A DNA stretch of 64,000 bases from Ruegeria meonggei (GCF_900172215.1 NZ_FWFP01000001.1:310001-374000), one strand, 5' to 3'. Positions 44,370 through 54,136 are shown, counted from the first letter of the stretch. Notes: generated from the sequence alone by a model not told the origin. Translations and numbers: made by a program.

Positions 44370-44912
44370 ATGCGTCTCGTACTAGCTTCTGCAATCGCCA
44401 TTCAGGCCTTTGCCTTTGCCCCAGCCTTGCACGCCGCGGGTGGTGGTGGTGCCAACCCGCCCAAGCCGACAAACACAACAAAGAAATGCCTGTTCGGTCG
44501 TGTCTATGACAAGGATCGCGGACGCTGTGTGAAACCAGACAAAACCAACTTTACCCAAGATGAGCTTTATAGTGCCGTGCGCGAACTTGCCTATGACGGG
44601 CAGTTCGAAAACGCACAGGACGTTCTGCGGGTTATGGATCAGAGTGACGACCGCGTGCTGACCTATTGGGGGTTTACGTACCGCAAGATGGGCGAACTGG
44701 AACTGGCGAACGTTTTCTACGAGAACGCGATCAAGGCTAACCCGGACAATATTCTGGCCCGTTCGTACATGGCGCAAGGTTTTGTCGCTGAAGGACGCAC
44801 CGATCTGGCCATCGAACAGTGGCGCGAAATCAAAGCGCGTGGCGGGGACGGCACTTGGGCCGAAGCCTCGCTGCGCGAGGCGATACGCACCGGGCTGACT
44901 TATAGTTACTAG
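44370..44912 (+). CDS. Secreted TPR-repeat protein
   Basis: The 180-residue protein has a signal peptide (residues 1-22, ending HAAG) and a short segment KKCLFGRVYDKDRGRCV with the same C-x2-G-x2-Y-D-x5-C spacing as the previous gene. Tetratricopeptide-like helical repeats follow (LELANVFYENAIKANPDN, then ARSYMAQGFVAEGRTD). TPR proteins mediate protein interactions; the partner is unknown. GGAGTAGG lies upstream of the ATG. Confidence 0.85.
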   Translation: MRLVLASAIAIQAFAFAPALHAAGGGGANPPKPTNTTKKCLFGRVYDKDRGRCVKPDKTNFTQDELYSAVRELAYDGQFENAQDVLRVMDQSDDRVLTYWGFTYRKMGELELANVFYENAIKANPDNILARSYMAQGFVAEGRTDLAIEQWREIKARGGDGTWAEASLREAIRTGLTYSY

Positions 44913-44980
44913 GCTTCAGTCTTTCTTTACCCGACTCTCTGTAATCTGCCTGTGGAACAGAACTTTGGCACCGCAGGCAG

Positions 44981-46072
44981 ATGCAGGACACAAACACTTT
45001 GACACAGGTTGCGTCTGGCGCAGCCACCCCAGCCGCAGAACAGACTGGCGACGCGTCCCGTGTTGTCGCGCGTTCGCTAAGTAATCGGCAAAAGGCCGCT
45101 GTAGTTGTTCGGCTTCTGCTGAATGAGGGCGCCGATATACCGCTGGAAGAACTTCCCGATGCGCTGCAGGAAAAGCTGACCCATCAGCTAGGCGAAATGG
45201 GCCTTGTGGATCGGGTGACACTGGATTCGGTCGCGCAGGAGTTCGCCGAGGCGCTGGACAGCGTCGGCCTGTCCTTCCCCCATGGTTTGGCCGGGGCGCT
45301 GGATGCGGTAGACGGCAAGATCGCCCCGGCAACGGCGGCGCGGCTGCGCAAAGTTGCAGGCGTGCGGCAGATCGGAGATCCCTGGCAGCGTTTGCGTGAA
45401 ATCTCGACCGAAGATCTGGCCGCAATGGCGCAGGCGGAAAGCACCGAGATCGCCGCGGTGATGCTGTCCAAACTGGAAACCGCCAAGGCCGCGCAATTGT
45501 TGGGTCACCTGCCCGGCCCGATTGCGCGCCGGATCACCTATGCTGTGTCGAAAACCGCTAATGTTTCTCCCGAAGCGGTGGAACGCATCGGCTGGTCGCT
45601 GGCAGCACAACTGGATCAGCGCCCCTCACAAGCCTTTGCCGACGGGCCCGGTGCGCGCGTCGGGGCGATCCTGAACCAGTCAGCCGCGTCAACGCGGGAC
45701 GGGTTGTTGGACGCGCTGGACGAAGAGGATTCGGATTTCGCCACCGTCGTGCATCAGTCGATTTTTACGTTCGCCCATATCCCCGCAAGGATCCAGCCCC
45801 GGGATGCACCTGCCATCCTGCGAGGCGTCGATCAGGCCGTTCTGGTTACAGCATTGGCTGGGGGAACCTCAGATGCGGATCGAACCGCCGCCGAGTTTCT
45901 GCTGGCCAACACGTCCGCGAGGATGGCCGAAAACCTACGTGAGGAGATCGCCGAACGCGGCAAGGTCAGGCAATCGGATGCCGAAGAGACAATGACTCAG
46001 GTCGTAGGCGCTGTTCGAACCCTGGTGGACGAAGGTGCGATCACCCTTGTCGAGGAAGACAGCGAAGACTAA
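44981..46072 (+). CDS. Orphan FliG-like protein
   Basis: The 363-residue protein resembles the flagellar rotor protein FliG. It has an N-terminal domain (LSNRQKAAVVVRLLLNEG) and a middle domain with ESTEIAAVMLSKLETAKAAQ in place of the EHPQ-type motif. The C-terminal domain has LRGVDQAVLVTALAGG, FLLANTSARMAENLREE and VRTLVDEGAITL. No other flagellar gene is near. It may be a second rotor protein or have a non-motility role. It is monocistronic, about 70 bases after the TPR gene. Confidence 0.75.
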   Translation: MQDTNTLTQVASGAATPAAEQTGDASRVVARSLSNRQKAAVVVRLLLNEGADIPLEELPDALQEKLTHQLGEMGLVDRVTLDSVAQEFAEALDSVGLSFPHGLAGALDAVDGKIAPATAARLRKVAGVRQIGDPWQRLREISTEDLAAMAQAESTEIAAVMLSKLETAKAAQLLGHLPGPIARRITYAVSKTANVSPEAVERIGWSLAAQLDQRPSQAFADGPGARVGAILNQSAASTRDGLLDALDEEDSDFATVVHQSIFTFAHIPARIQPRDAPAILRGVDQAVLVTALAGGTSDADRTAAEFLLANTSARMAENLREEIAERGKVRQSDAEETMTQVVGAVRTLVDEGAITLVEEDSED

Positions 46073-46172
46073 CCCGTATTGCTTAGGCAAGCGATCCATC
46101 GGAACGCTTGTGGTCGGGGAACACGCCTTGTATGTCTGACCCGGCAAATCGCAACAGCCGGTGAGACCAAAT

Positions 46173-47096
46173 ATGCCCGTCGAAAAGTCGGAACTAAGCC
46201 GCGGTGAGCTTAGAAAATACTATGTGACCGGTCTGTTTCTGAAAGGTGTGATTGGCGTAATGCGCTGGTTACCTTATGAACGGCGTGTTGCCACGATGGG
46301 GGCGATCGCGCGTGGCCTCGCCCCTTTGGTTGGGTTCACCAAACGGGTGCGCAGCAATCTCAAGCTTACCTGCCCTGACCTTTCCGAGGATGAAATCAAG
46401 CGCATCTGTCGCGCCGTTCCCGACAATGCGGGTCGCGCGATAATGGAGCATTTTTCGCCAGAGGGATTCTCTGAACGCCAGAGAAACGCCAATATCTCGG
46501 GCCCGGGTCTTGCGGCCTTTGACGCTGCGCTGGCCGAAGGCCGCCCGGTCATGATGATTACTGCCCACTTTGGCCACTACCTGGCGGCGCGCATTGCGCT
46601 ACAGGCCCATAGCGGCCAGCCCATTGGCTGCCTGTATCGACGCATGGCAAACCCTTACTTCAATGACATGTATGTCGATGCCTTCTATAAAACCGGCGCA
46701 CCTATGTTCGAACAAGGCCGGCGTGGAATGGTCGAAATGGTCCGGTCGCTGAAGAAAAGCGGCATCATCGCCATCGTTTCTGACCTTCACGCCCATGGCG
46801 GCGAAGAGTTGATGTTCTTCGGCAAACCCGCCGTGACCTCGGTGTTGAACGCCGAACTCGCGATGAAATACAACGCGGTGCTGATCCCCTGCTATGCGGT
46901 GCGACAGCCCAACGGCATCGACTTTGAAATCGTGCTGCACGACCCGGTGCCGCATACGGATCCCAAGACCATGACCCAGTTCACCAATGACGACCTCGAG
47001 GCCGTGGTCCGCCAACATATGGGTCAATGGTTTTGGATTCACCGGCGCTGGAAAGCTTGGAACGGATTGGGTGTGCAGCCCGAGGATATGCCCTGA
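46173..47096 (+). CDS. LpxL/HtrB-type lysophospholipid acyltransferase with altered motif
   Basis: The 307-residue protein matches the lipid A/lysophospholipid acyltransferase family, with YRRMANPYFNDMYVDAF, FFGKPAVTSVLNAELAMKY and the C-terminal QWFWIHRRWKAW. One N-terminal hydrophobic stretch likely anchors it to the inner membrane. The catalytic HX4D/E motif is changed: the sequence is TAHFGHYLAAR, with His132 but Leu137 where Asp or Glu is expected. The enzyme may be inactive or use another residue. ATG 46173 is chosen over GTG 46161. Its end touches the convergent DUF1223 gene. Confidence 0.85.
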   Translation: MPVEKSELSRGELRKYYVTGLFLKGVIGVMRWLPYERRVATMGAIARGLAPLVGFTKRVRSNLKLTCPDLSEDEIKRICRAVPDNAGRAIMEHFSPEGFSERQRNANISGPGLAAFDAALAEGRPVMMITAHFGHYLAARIALQAHSGQPIGCLYRRMANPYFNDMYVDAFYKTGAPMFEQGRRGMVEMVRSLKKSGIIAIVSDLHAHGGEELMFFGKPAVTSVLNAELAMKYNAVLIPCYAVRQPNGIDFEIVLHDPVPHTDPKTMTQFTNDDLEAVVRQHMGQWFWIHRRWKAWNGLGVQPEDMP

Positions 47097-47798
47097 CTAC
47101 TTGACGTGCGCGGCGGCCACGATCGGGCCATGCCCGGCCTGCTGCACCAAGACGACGGCTGGCAGTTCCGAGGTCAGCACTGCAGAAAATTGTTGCGGTG
47201 CAGCCCCGTCCCACTGCCCCGCCATCAGCCAGGATTCCACAACATTTGCATAGTCTAGCTCGTGCCCCGCCAGCTCACCCCGGCGGATCGAGGCATGGCG
47301 CATCGGAGAATACTGCACCACCCGCACATCGTAGATCTCGCCTTCGGGCAATTCGACCGGGGTCACGTCAACCGTCACATCACCGCCTGACCTGCTCGCT
47401 TTAACCGATGCTTGCGGCAACGCCTTGAGATGCGCGTCAATCAAACGATCAAGGTCGCGCGCTTGTGCGCCAACAACGTCTTGCTGACCGTTCACAACCA
47501 TCTGAGGGGTATAGATCATCGACCGCCCACCCTGACGCGCATAAGTGCGCTGGCGCAAAGTGTGATCAGGGTCGGCATACGCGTCTTTCCAACCGATGTA
47601 GTCCCAGTAATCCACATGCAAGGCCAGGCCGATCACGTCTTCGCGCTTTACCAGATCATGCAGGATCCGGTCTGCTGGCGGGCAGGACGAACACCCTTGC
47701 GAGGTAAAAAGCTCAACCACCACCGGACCGCTATCCGCCACAGCTGATGAAGCGAAAAAAACGGTAAGCGCTGTCGCGATTGCGGTCGGTTTGAACAT
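47097..47798 (-). CDS. Secreted thioredoxin-fold protein (DUF1223)
   Basis: The 233-residue protein has a signal peptide (residues 1-21, ending AVADS) and a thioredoxin-like domain with a CxxC pair in the segment LFTSQGCSSCPPADRIL. DUF1223 proteins are periplasmic and conserved, with no established activity; the CxxC suggests a redox role. ATG 47798 marks the signal peptide start; the frame to 47837 adds non-homologous residues. It stops directly beside the acyltransferase stop with no gap. Confidence 0.88.
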   Translation of the reverse strand: MFKPTAIATALTVFFASSAVADSGPVVVELFTSQGCSSCPPADRILHDLVKREDVIGLALHVDYWDYIGWKDAYADPDHTLRQRTYARQGGRSMIYTPQMVVNGQQDVVGAQARDLDRLIDAHLKALPQASVKASRSGGDVTVDVTPVELPEGEIYDVRVVQYSPMRHASIRRGELAGHELDYANVVESWLMAGQWDGAAPQQFSAVLTSELPAVVLVQQAGHGPIVAAAHVK

Positions 47799-48033
47799 AG
47801 TTACCTCAGTCTGATGGGTTTTTCGCCGGATGCCCAAATGGTCTAAACCGATTGTCGCTCAACCTCCAATCAACGTTTCTTGAGACCGGGCAGACCCTCA
47901 AACCCAAAAATGTGTGCAATGGTATACAAAAATTGCCGCACCTGGCGTCTTGGACCTTGAACCGAACGCTCTGGTGATGCAGAAGGCACCCAGCGAACCC
48001 CTAAATCCACGTCATTTGAGAGGGAGGCCACAG

Positions 48034-50724
48034 ATGCCCATCAAAGTCGGACAGGATACCGCCAAGACACGCCGCAGCCTGAGCGTGAATGGCAAGTCCA
48101 TTTCCTATTACTCGATCCCCGCCGCGCAAGAAGCCGGCCTGGGTGATTTCTCGAAACTGCCTGCCGCTTTGAAAGTAGTGTTGGAAAACATGCTTCGGTT
48201 CGAAGATGACGGTTTCTCGGTCTCGGTTGACGATATCAAGGCGTTTGCCGAATGGGGTGCCAAAGGTGGTAAGAACCCGCGCGAGATCGCCTATCGCCCT
48301 GCCCGCGTTCTGATGCAGGACTTCACCGGTGTTCCCGCCGTAGTCGATCTGGCAGCCATGCGCGACGGCATCAACGGCCTGGGTGGTGACGCTCAAAAGA
48401 TCAACCCGCTGAACCCGGTTGATCTGGTCATCGACCACTCGGTCATGATTGACGAGTTCGGCAACCCGCGCGCGTTCCAGATGAACGTGGATCGTGAATA
48501 CGAGCGGAACATGGAACGCTATCAGTTCCTGAAATGGGGCCAGAACGCATTCAACAATTTCCGCGTTGTCCCCCCCGGAACTGGCATCTGCCATCAGGTA
48601 AACCTGGAATATCTGGCTCAAACCGTCTGGACCGATACGGACCAGAACGGGGATGAGGTCGCCTATCCCGACACGCTGGTCGGCACCGACAGCCACACCA
48701 CCATGGTCAACGGTATGGCCGTTCTGGGCTGGGGTGTTGGCGGGATTGAGGCCGAAGCCGCGATGCTGGGTCAGCCGATTTCGATGCTGATCCCCGAGGT
48801 TGTGGGCTTTGAGCTGACAGGCGCCTTGCTCGAAGGCACCACCGGCACCGATCTGGTTCTGAAGGTCGTGGAAATGCTGCGCGAAAAAGGCGTTGTCGGC
48901 AAATTCGTCGAATTCTACGGCGAAGGTCTGGATCGTCTGCCGCTGGCCGATCGCGCAACCATTGCCAACATGGCACCGGAATACGGCGCGACCTGCGGCT
49001 TTTTCCCGATCGACGGCGAAACGCTGCGCTACATGCGCAACACCGGGCGCGACGAGGATCGTATCGCGCTGGTCGAAGCCTATGCCAAGGAAAACGGCTT
49101 TTGGCGCGGCGCGGACTATGCGCCAGTCTACACCGACACCCTGTCGCTGGACATGGGCACCATCGTGCCCGCGATCTCAGGCCCCAAACGCCCACAGGAT
49201 TACGTTGCGCTGACGGACGCCAAGACCGCTTTCACCAAAGAGATGGAAGAGACGTTCAAGCGTCCCATGGGCAAGGAAGTCGCGGTCAAAGGCGAAGATT
49301 ACACCATGGAATCGGGCAAGGTCGTGATCGCCTCGATCACTTCCTGCACCAACACATCCAACCCCTACGTGATGATCGGCGCGGGTCTGGTGGCGCGCAA
49401 AGCCGCTGCTCTGGGCTTGAACCGTAAGCCCTGGGTGAAAACCTCGCTGGCACCAGGGTCGCAAGTCGTCTCTGCCTATCTTGAGGCCGCTGGCCTGCAG
49501 GAAGATCTGGACAAGATCGGCTTTAACCTTGTGGGTTACGGCTGCACCACCTGTATCGGCAACTCGGGTCCCATTCAGGCCGAGCTGTCCGAAGCAATTG
49601 CCGAAGGCGATCTGGTTGCCACCTCGGTTCTTTCGGGTAACCGGAACTTCGAAGGCCGCATCTCACCTGATGTGCGCGCCAACTATCTGGCCTCACCGCC
49701 GCTGGTCGTGGTTTATGCGCTGGCTGGTACGCTGGATATCGACCTGACTTCGGAACCGATCGGTCAGGACAAGGACGGCAACGATGTCTACATGAAAGAT
49801 ATCTGGCCCACGACACAGGAAGTTGCCGAGCTGGTCGAACAGACCGTAACCCGCGAAGCGTTCCAGTCGAAATATGCCGACGTCTTCAAGGGCGACAAGA
49901 AATGGCAAGAGGTCGAAGTTCCGCAGCAAGAGACCTATGATTGGCCACCGACCTCGACCTACATCCAGAACCCGCCCTATTTCCAAGGTATGGGGGCCGA
50001 GCCGGGCACTATCTCGAACATTGACGGCGCCAAGGTTCTGCTGATCCTGGGTGACATGATTACCACTGACCACATCTCGCCTGCGGGGTCGTTTGCAACG
50101 ACAACTCCTGCCGGCCAGTATCTGATCGACCGTCAGGTGCAACCGCGTGAGTTCAACTCGTACGGATCGCGCCGTGGCAACCACGAGATCATGATGCGTG
50201 GCACATTCGCCAACATCCGCGTCAAGAACGAGATGCTGGATGGTGTTGAAGGCGGGTACACCAAGGGACCCGATGGTCAACAGACCTCGGTCTATGATGC
50301 GTCGATGGCTTATCAGGAACAGGGCACGCCGCTGGTCGTCTTTGGCGGCGAACAGTATGGTGCCGGGTCCTCGCGCGACTGGGCGGCCAAAGGTACGGCG
50401 CTGCTGGGCGTCAAAGCTGTGATCGCCGAAAGCTTTGAGCGCATCCACCGCTCGAACCTGGTTGGCATGGGTGTCATCCCGTTCGAATTTACCGGGGGTG
50501 ACACGCGCAAATCACTGGGTCTGACAGGGGATGAGACCGTTTCGATCCATGGCCTGGACACAATCCAGCCACTGCAGGAAGTGCCATGCACGATTGTCTA
50601 CGGTGACGGAACCGAAAAGACCATTACCCTGAAGTGCCGCATCGATACAGCGCCCGAGATAGAGTACATCGAAAACGGCGGCGTGCTGCACTACGTACTG
50701 CGGAATCTGGCCAAGGCTGGTTAA
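48034..50724 (+). CDS. acnA: Aconitate hydratase A
   Basis: The 896-residue iron-sulfur enzyme isomerises citrate and isocitrate in the TCA cycle. The [4Fe-4S] cysteines appear in [10 protein letters not shown] and [11 protein letters not shown]. The N-terminal [20 protein letters not shown] identifies the AcnA type rather than AcnB. The GAGGGAGG ribosome-binding site precedes ATG 48034. The frame extends back to 47914 without similarity. The upstream gap holds an imperfect GCAAT/ATTGC dyad (47916-47936) and no clear regulator site. A terminator follows. Confidence 0.97.
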   Translation: MPIKVGQDTAKTRRSLSVNGKSISYYSIPAAQEAGLGDFSKLPAALKVVLENMLRFEDDGFSVSVDDIKAFAEWGAKGGKNPREIAYRPARVLMQDFTGVPAVVDLAAMRDGINGLGGDAQKINPLNPVDLVIDHSVMIDEFGNPRAFQMNVDREYERNMERYQFLKWGQNAFNNFRVVPPGTGICHQVNLEYLAQTVWTDTDQNGDEVAYPDTLVGTDSHTTMVNGMAVLGWGVGGIEAEAAMLGQPISMLIPEVVGFELTGALLEGTTGTDLVLKVVEMLREKGVVGKFVEFYGEGLDRLPLADRATIANMAPEYGATCGFFPIDGETLRYMRNTGRDEDRIALVEAYAKENGFWRGADYAPVYTDTLSLDMGTIVPAISGPKRPQDYVALTDAKTAFTKEMEETFKRPMGKEVAVKGEDYTMESGKVVIASITSCTNTSNPYVMIGAGLVARKAAALGLNRKPWVKTSLAPGSQVVSAYLEAAGLQEDLDKIGFNLVGYGCTTCIGNSGPIQAELSEAIAEGDLVATSVLSGNRNFEGRISPDVRANYLASPPLVVVYALAGTLDIDLTSEPIGQDKDGNDVYMKDIWPTTQEVAELVEQTVTREAFQSKYADVFKGDKKWQEVEVPQQETYDWPPTSTYIQNPPYFQGMGAEPGTISNIDGAKVLLILGDMITTDHISPAGSFATTTPAGQYLIDRQVQPREFNSYGSRRGNHEIMMRGTFANIRVKNEMLDGVEGGYTKGPDGQQTSVYDASMAYQEQGTPLVVFGGEQYGAGSSRDWAAKGTALLGVKAVIAESFERIHRSNLVGMGVIPFEFTGGDTRKSLGLTGDETVSIHGLDTIQPLQEVPCTIVYGDGTEKTITLKCRIDTAPEIEYIENGGVLHYVLRNLAKAG

Positions 50725-50747
50725 ACACCTGTTGATAACAGAACGAA

Positions 50748-50774
50748 AAAGGACGCCTTCGGGCGTCCTTTTTT
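50748..50774 (+). terminator. Terminator of acnA
   Basis: AAAGGACGCC and GGCGTCCTTT form a perfect stem with a TTCG tetraloop and a T run. It begins 23 bases after the acnA stop. Confidence 0.95.
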
Positions 50775-50781
50775 ATGTTGC

Positions 50782-50826
50782 GAGGCGCCGCCTCGCGCTT
50801 CGGAGTATTTGTGAAAAGAAGAAGGA
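50782..50826 (+). repeat. Intergenic hairpin repeat, copy 1
   Basis: GAGGCG/CGCCTC inverted repeat (50782-50794), then CGCGCTTCGGAG, TATTTG and AAAAGAAGAAG. The same order of modules appears at 53713-53763. It lies between the acnA terminator and the ccmG stop. Short repeats of this design are common in roseobacter intergenic regions, from recollection. Confidence 0.6.
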
Positions 50827-50835
50827 GAAGTGCCG

Positions 50836-51375
50836 TTAGTTTACGGCAGCTTCTTCCAATGCAGGACGGATCGTGCTTTCGATGACCCGCTGCGTGATCG
50901 GACCGGCAAAGCGTAGGATGATCGTACCTTCACCGTCGATCACATAGGTTTCCGGTACGCCGTAAACACCCCAATCCAAGCCCATACGGCCCTGTTCATC
51001 CCGTCCGATCCCATCATAGGGATCACCCAGTTCTGACAGGAAGGATTCGGCATTTTCCAACTGATCTTTGTAGTTGATGCCGTAGACTGGGATACCTTCG
51101 TCCGCCAAGGCCTGCAGGTTTGGATGCTCTACCCGGCAGGGCGCGCACCAGCTGGCCCAGTAGTTGACAAGCTTGACTTCGCCATCACGCAGTGTGTCGT
51201 CATCAAACCCAGGTTTTCCGGCAAATTCGGTCAAGACAATTGGCGGTGCGGACTGGCCTTCGCGGGCGGACGGCAATGTACTATCCGAACCACTTCGCAA
51301 TTGCACCAATGCTGTTAAAGCGAAAACGCCGAAAATCAGGGGCGGCGCGATCATCAGAGGTGAGATCTTAGCCAT
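50836..51375 (-). CDS. ccmG: Cytochrome c maturation thiol-disulfide reductase CcmG
   Basis: The 179-residue membrane-anchored thioredoxin reduces apocytochrome c heme-binding cysteines in the periplasm. An N-terminal anchor (about residues 8-25) is followed by a thioredoxin domain with active site WASWCAPCRVEHP. The GVYGVPETYVIDGEG segment is typical of CcmG/DsbE. It is the last gene of the minus-strand ccm set and overlaps ccmD by eight bases. Confidence 0.95.
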   Translation of the reverse strand: MAKISPLMIAPPLIFGVFALTALVQLRSGSDSTLPSAREGQSAPPIVLTEFAGKPGFDDDTLRDGEVKLVNYWASWCAPCRVEHPNLQALADEGIPVYGINYKDQLENAESFLSELGDPYDGIGRDEQGRMGLDWGVYGVPETYVIDGEGTIILRFAGPITQRVIESTIRPALEEAAVN

Positions 51376-51526
51376 TGCGCGTCATCCTTTGTTCGATCTT
51401 CTCCATCTCAGACCGGATTTTGCGCCCGCGCAGAATGCTGAACACAATCAGCGCCATCAGCAACCCGACAGAGGCCGCGTAGGACCACAGAACCGTGTCG
51501 GCGTATTTTCCAAGATCCGGCATCAT
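51368..51526 (-). CDS. ccmD: Heme exporter protein CcmD
   Basis: The 52-residue protein has a single transmembrane helix (VLWSYAASVGLLMALIVFSI) and a basic tail. CcmD holds heme-loaded CcmE at the CcmABC complex. The start overlaps the ccmC stop in an ATGA arrangement (4 bases), and the end overlaps ccmG by eight bases. The position between ccmC and ccmG supports the assignment although the sequence is short. Confidence 0.88.
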   Translation of the reverse strand: MMPDLGKYADTVLWSYAASVGLLMALIVFSILRGRKIRSEMEKIEQRMTRNG

Positions 51527-52296
51527 CCGCTTACCCTCTCGCGCGCCAGCAGCGCCTTGATCCGCCGCACTCGGATTTCCGTTCCGGTGCGATACAAGAC
51601 CAGCGCAATGAACAGCAGAACAAACCCGACGATGCACAGCATCAGTGGGTAGAAATAGATGTTGCTGACTTTTTCTTCCGTATCCGCTCCGGTCACGGCG
51701 GCGGTTCGCATCACCGACGCACCCTGATGCAGTCCCTGGTTCCAGAAATTCACCGCATAGCGGCTGAGGATCGCAAAGACCGATCCCACTAGACACAAGA
51801 CCGAGGTCAGGTCAGCCGCGGTATCAGGGTCTTCGATCGCCTCCCACAAGGCAACGTAACCCAAATAGAACAGGAACAGGATCAGGAACGAGGTCAGGCG
51901 CGGATCCCAGGCCCACCAGGTGCCCCACATCGGTTGCCCCCAGATCGCGCCTGTTGCCAGTGCGATCAGCGTCATCACAATGCCAACCGGGGCCGCCGCA
52001 CGCGCCGCCAGCGCGCTGACATGGTGGCGCCGGACCAACCACACCAGTGATGTCACCAGCATCATCAGCCAACAGTTGATGGCCATTAATGCCGCGGGCA
52101 CATGCAGGTAAATGATCTTAACCGTCGATCCCTGTTTGTAGTCATCCGGCGTGAAAAAAAACCCCCACACTAAACCCACAACGATGCAGACCGCCGAAGC
52201 CATCCAGAAGAAAGGCATCACGCGTTCACTGGTCGAGAGGAACTTTCGCGGGTTGGCATATTCCCAGAGGGCGTTGGCTTTGGCTGCGATAGACAT
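51523..52296 (-). CDS. ccmC: Heme handling protein CcmC
   Basis: The 257-residue membrane protein has six helices and the tryptophan-rich heme motif (WGQPMWGTWWAWDPRLTS). It presents heme to CcmE. Conserved periplasmic histidines appear near YLHVPAAL and in the last loop (NQGLHQGA). It is coupled to ccmD and lies 61 bases after ccmB. Confidence 0.96.
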   Translation of the reverse strand: MSIAAKANALWEYANPRKFLSTSERVMPFFWMASAVCIVVGLVWGFFFTPDDYKQGSTVKIIYLHVPAALMAINCWLMMLVTSLVWLVRRHHVSALAARAAAPVGIVMTLIALATGAIWGQPMWGTWWAWDPRLTSFLILFLFYLGYVALWEAIEDPDTAADLTSVLCLVGSVFAILSRYAVNFWNQGLHQGASVMRTAAVTGADTEEKVSNIYFYPLMLCIVGFVLLFIALVLYRTGTEIRVRRIKALLARERVSG

Positions 52297-52357
52297 GAGC
52301 TTTATCTAATCCGAGTCGAGTTGGTTCTCAATTGACATCTGTCAAAGTTTCACTGCG

Positions 52358-53014
52358 TCACCGCAGGTTGATGCGCAAAACAGCAGCACTGGCAAAGGGC
52401 AACAGGGCAATCGTCGCAGCAGTAATCCCTGCCAGCATCAGCAATGGCGTCTGCGTTTCCATCCCCGTAGCCCCACGTCGCGCCACCTCGGCCCCAAAGA
52501 TCAGGGTCGGCACGTAAAGCGGCAAAACAAGCAGCGACAGCAGCAGCCCACCGCGTTTCAGGCCGACCGTGAGGGCCGCACCGAAAGTTCCGATAACGCT
52601 CATCGCCGGAGTGCCGACCAGAAGTGAGATAACCAGCCAAAGAAACCCCGGCACGGGCAGATTCAGCAGCACGCCCAGAAACGGCGCGGCCAGAACCAGC
52701 GGCAGGCCAGTGGTCAGCCAGTGGGCCAGCGCCTTGATCGTGACGACCGCTTCCAGCGGCAGGGGAGCAGTTGCGAGCAGGTCCAACGAGCCGTCCTCCC
52801 AATCCAGCGCGAGAAGACGATCCAACGACAACAGGCAAGCCAAGAGCGCCCCCAGCCAAAGAACACCCGGCGCGATAGTGGACAGCAAAGAGGATTGCGG
52901 CCCCACGGAGAAAGGCACCAGAACGGTGACGATCAGGAAAAACGCCAGCCCCAGGCCAAAGCCTCCGCCTGCACGGAAGGCCAGCTTAAGGTCGCGCAGC
53001 AACAGGGCGATCAC
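52358..53014 (-). CDS. ccmB: Heme exporter permease CcmB
   Basis: The 218-residue protein has six membrane helices and is the permease partner of CcmA. The opening [20 protein letters not shown] and the block [19 protein letters not shown] are family hallmarks. Its start overlaps the ccmA stop by four bases, so the two are translationally coupled. Confidence 0.95.
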   Translation of the reverse strand: MIALLLRDLKLAFRAGGGFGLGLAFFLIVTVLVPFSVGPQSSLLSTIAPGVLWLGALLACLLSLDRLLALDWEDGSLDLLATAPLPLEAVVTIKALAHWLTTGLPLVLAAPFLGVLLNLPVPGFLWLVISLLVGTPAMSVIGTFGAALTVGLKRGGLLLSLLVLPLYVPTLIFGAEVARRGATGMETQTPLLMLAGITAATIALLPFASAAVLRINLR

Positions 53015-53625
53015 AGGAAGCCCCCGTCGAAATCGTCGATGGGTTTGGGTTTGGCTTTATTGAGGCCCACGTCCAAAACCTCTCCGTCCAGGCCAAGTTC
53101 GATATGGGTGGCGATCAAGGCGGACCCGCCCTGCCCCAGATGCGCGCGCACGGCATCAGAGAACATTCGCACCGCATTTTTGTCCAGCGACACCGTGGGT
53201 TCGTCCAGCATCCAGATCGGCCGTCCGGTGACCAGCATTCGCGCCAATCCCAGGCGGCGTTTCTGCCCTGCAGACAGATTCCCCGCGTGGCGGTCTGAGA
53301 GATCGTTTAGGGCAAAAGCGTCCAAAGCGGGCTGAATATCTTGAATCCCAAAGACTGAGGCCCAGAAAGACAGGTTTTCCACCACTGTCAGCGTCGGCTT
53401 TAGACCGTCAGAATGCGAGGCATAGGCGATCTGATCCTCTGCCCCCTCAATTCTGCCTGCCAGAGGCGGTTGCAGTCCCGCCAATGTGCGCAGCAGCGTT
53501 GTCTTACCGATCCCGTTTGGCCCCCGCAGGATCAGCGCTTTGCCGGAGGGCAGCGAAAAGCTGAGCCCTTCGAGCACGGGAACGCCGCCACGGGCGATGG
53601 CCAGATCGGTTACGGTCAAAGTCAT
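53011..53625 (-). CDS. ccmA: Heme exporter ATP-binding protein CcmA
   Basis: The 204-residue ABC ATPase drives release of heme-CcmE. It has Walker [19 protein letters not shown], signature [14 protein letters not shown] and Walker [13 protein letters not shown]. It is the first gene of ccmABCDG on the minus strand. Upstream, 53626-53773 separates it from the Mth938-type gene and holds the second copy of the hairpin repeat. Confidence 0.96.
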   Translation of the reverse strand: MTLTVTDLAIARGGVPVLEGLSFSLPSGKALILRGPNGIGKTTLLRTLAGLQPPLAGRIEGAEDQIAYASHSDGLKPTLTVVENLSFWASVFGIQDIQPALDAFALNDLSDRHAGNLSAGQKRRLGLARMLVTGRPIWMLDEPTVSLDKNAVRMFSDAVRAHLGQGGSALIATHIELGLDGEVLDVGLNKAKPKPIDDFDGGFL

Positions 53626-53712
53626 GGGTCCCGCTTATCTCATTGCCGTCAGAGGCAAAAGGCGAGATTTGCCGCAGTGTGTTTGGTGATAGCGTATTTG
53701 AGTGCGGGCGAA

Positions 53713-53763
53713 GCGAGGGGCCAGCCCCTCGCGCTCCCCGGGGTATTTTTAGCCAGATGAAGG
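53713..53763 (+). repeat. Intergenic hairpin repeat, copy 2
   Basis: GCGAGGGG and CCCCTCGC (53713-53720 with 53725-53732) form an 8-bp stem with a 4-base loop, followed by GCTCCCCGGGG, TATTTTT and AGCCAGATGAAG. The module order matches copy 1 at 50782. Both copies end within 12 bases of the stop codon of a minus-strand gene. Confidence 0.6.
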
Positions 53764-53773
53764 GCGGATCAGC

Positions 53774-54127
53774 TCAGACCGGTAACAGCGCCAGCGCGAT
53801 GCGCCGCCCTTCGGACAGCAGCACGTTATAGGTGCGGCATGCAGCCGGAGAGTTCATGATCTCGACGCCAATCCCGGCGTTTTCCAAGGCGGTACGCAGG
53901 TCCTTTGGAATATGGGTCAGCGCGGCGCCAGTGCCGATCAACAGAACATCCACGTGATCGGTCAGTTTAAGCAGCGCCGTTTGATCGTCGTATCCGCCCC
54001 ATGCGGTCGTACCTGTTGGGCCTGTCAGCACCGTACCTTCATGGACTTGGCCGCCGATCCGGAAAAACCCGGGGCCGTACCCATCAATCGGGGTTGCGTT
54101 GTTATAGGTGATCTCATTCAGGCGCAT
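53774..54127 (-). CDS. Mth938/DUF498-domain protein
   Basis: The 117-residue protein has the Mth938-type alpha/beta fold with VHEGTVLTGPTGTTAW, DVLLIGTGAALTHIPKDLR and VEIMNSPAACRTYNVLLSE. Human NDUFAF3, a complex I assembly factor, is a relative, and alphaproteobacterial members often sit beside secDF, as here. It begins nine bases after the TauE/SafE gene stop. Its role in bacteria is not settled. Confidence 0.9.
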   Translation of the reverse strand: MRLNEITYNNATPIDGYGPGFFRIGGQVHEGTVLTGPTGTTAWGGYDDQTALLKLTDHVDVLLIGTGAALTHIPKDLRTALENAGIGVEIMNSPAACRTYNVLLSEGRRIALALLPV

Positions 54128-54136
54128 GGCGATGTT

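Noticed and set aside
47880-47936. Iron-responsive box or strong operator upstream of acnA
   Set aside because: TTGAG/CTCAA and GCAAT/ATTGC dyads are there, but the spacing does not match the iron-rhodo-box or an Irr box, so no regulator is assigned.
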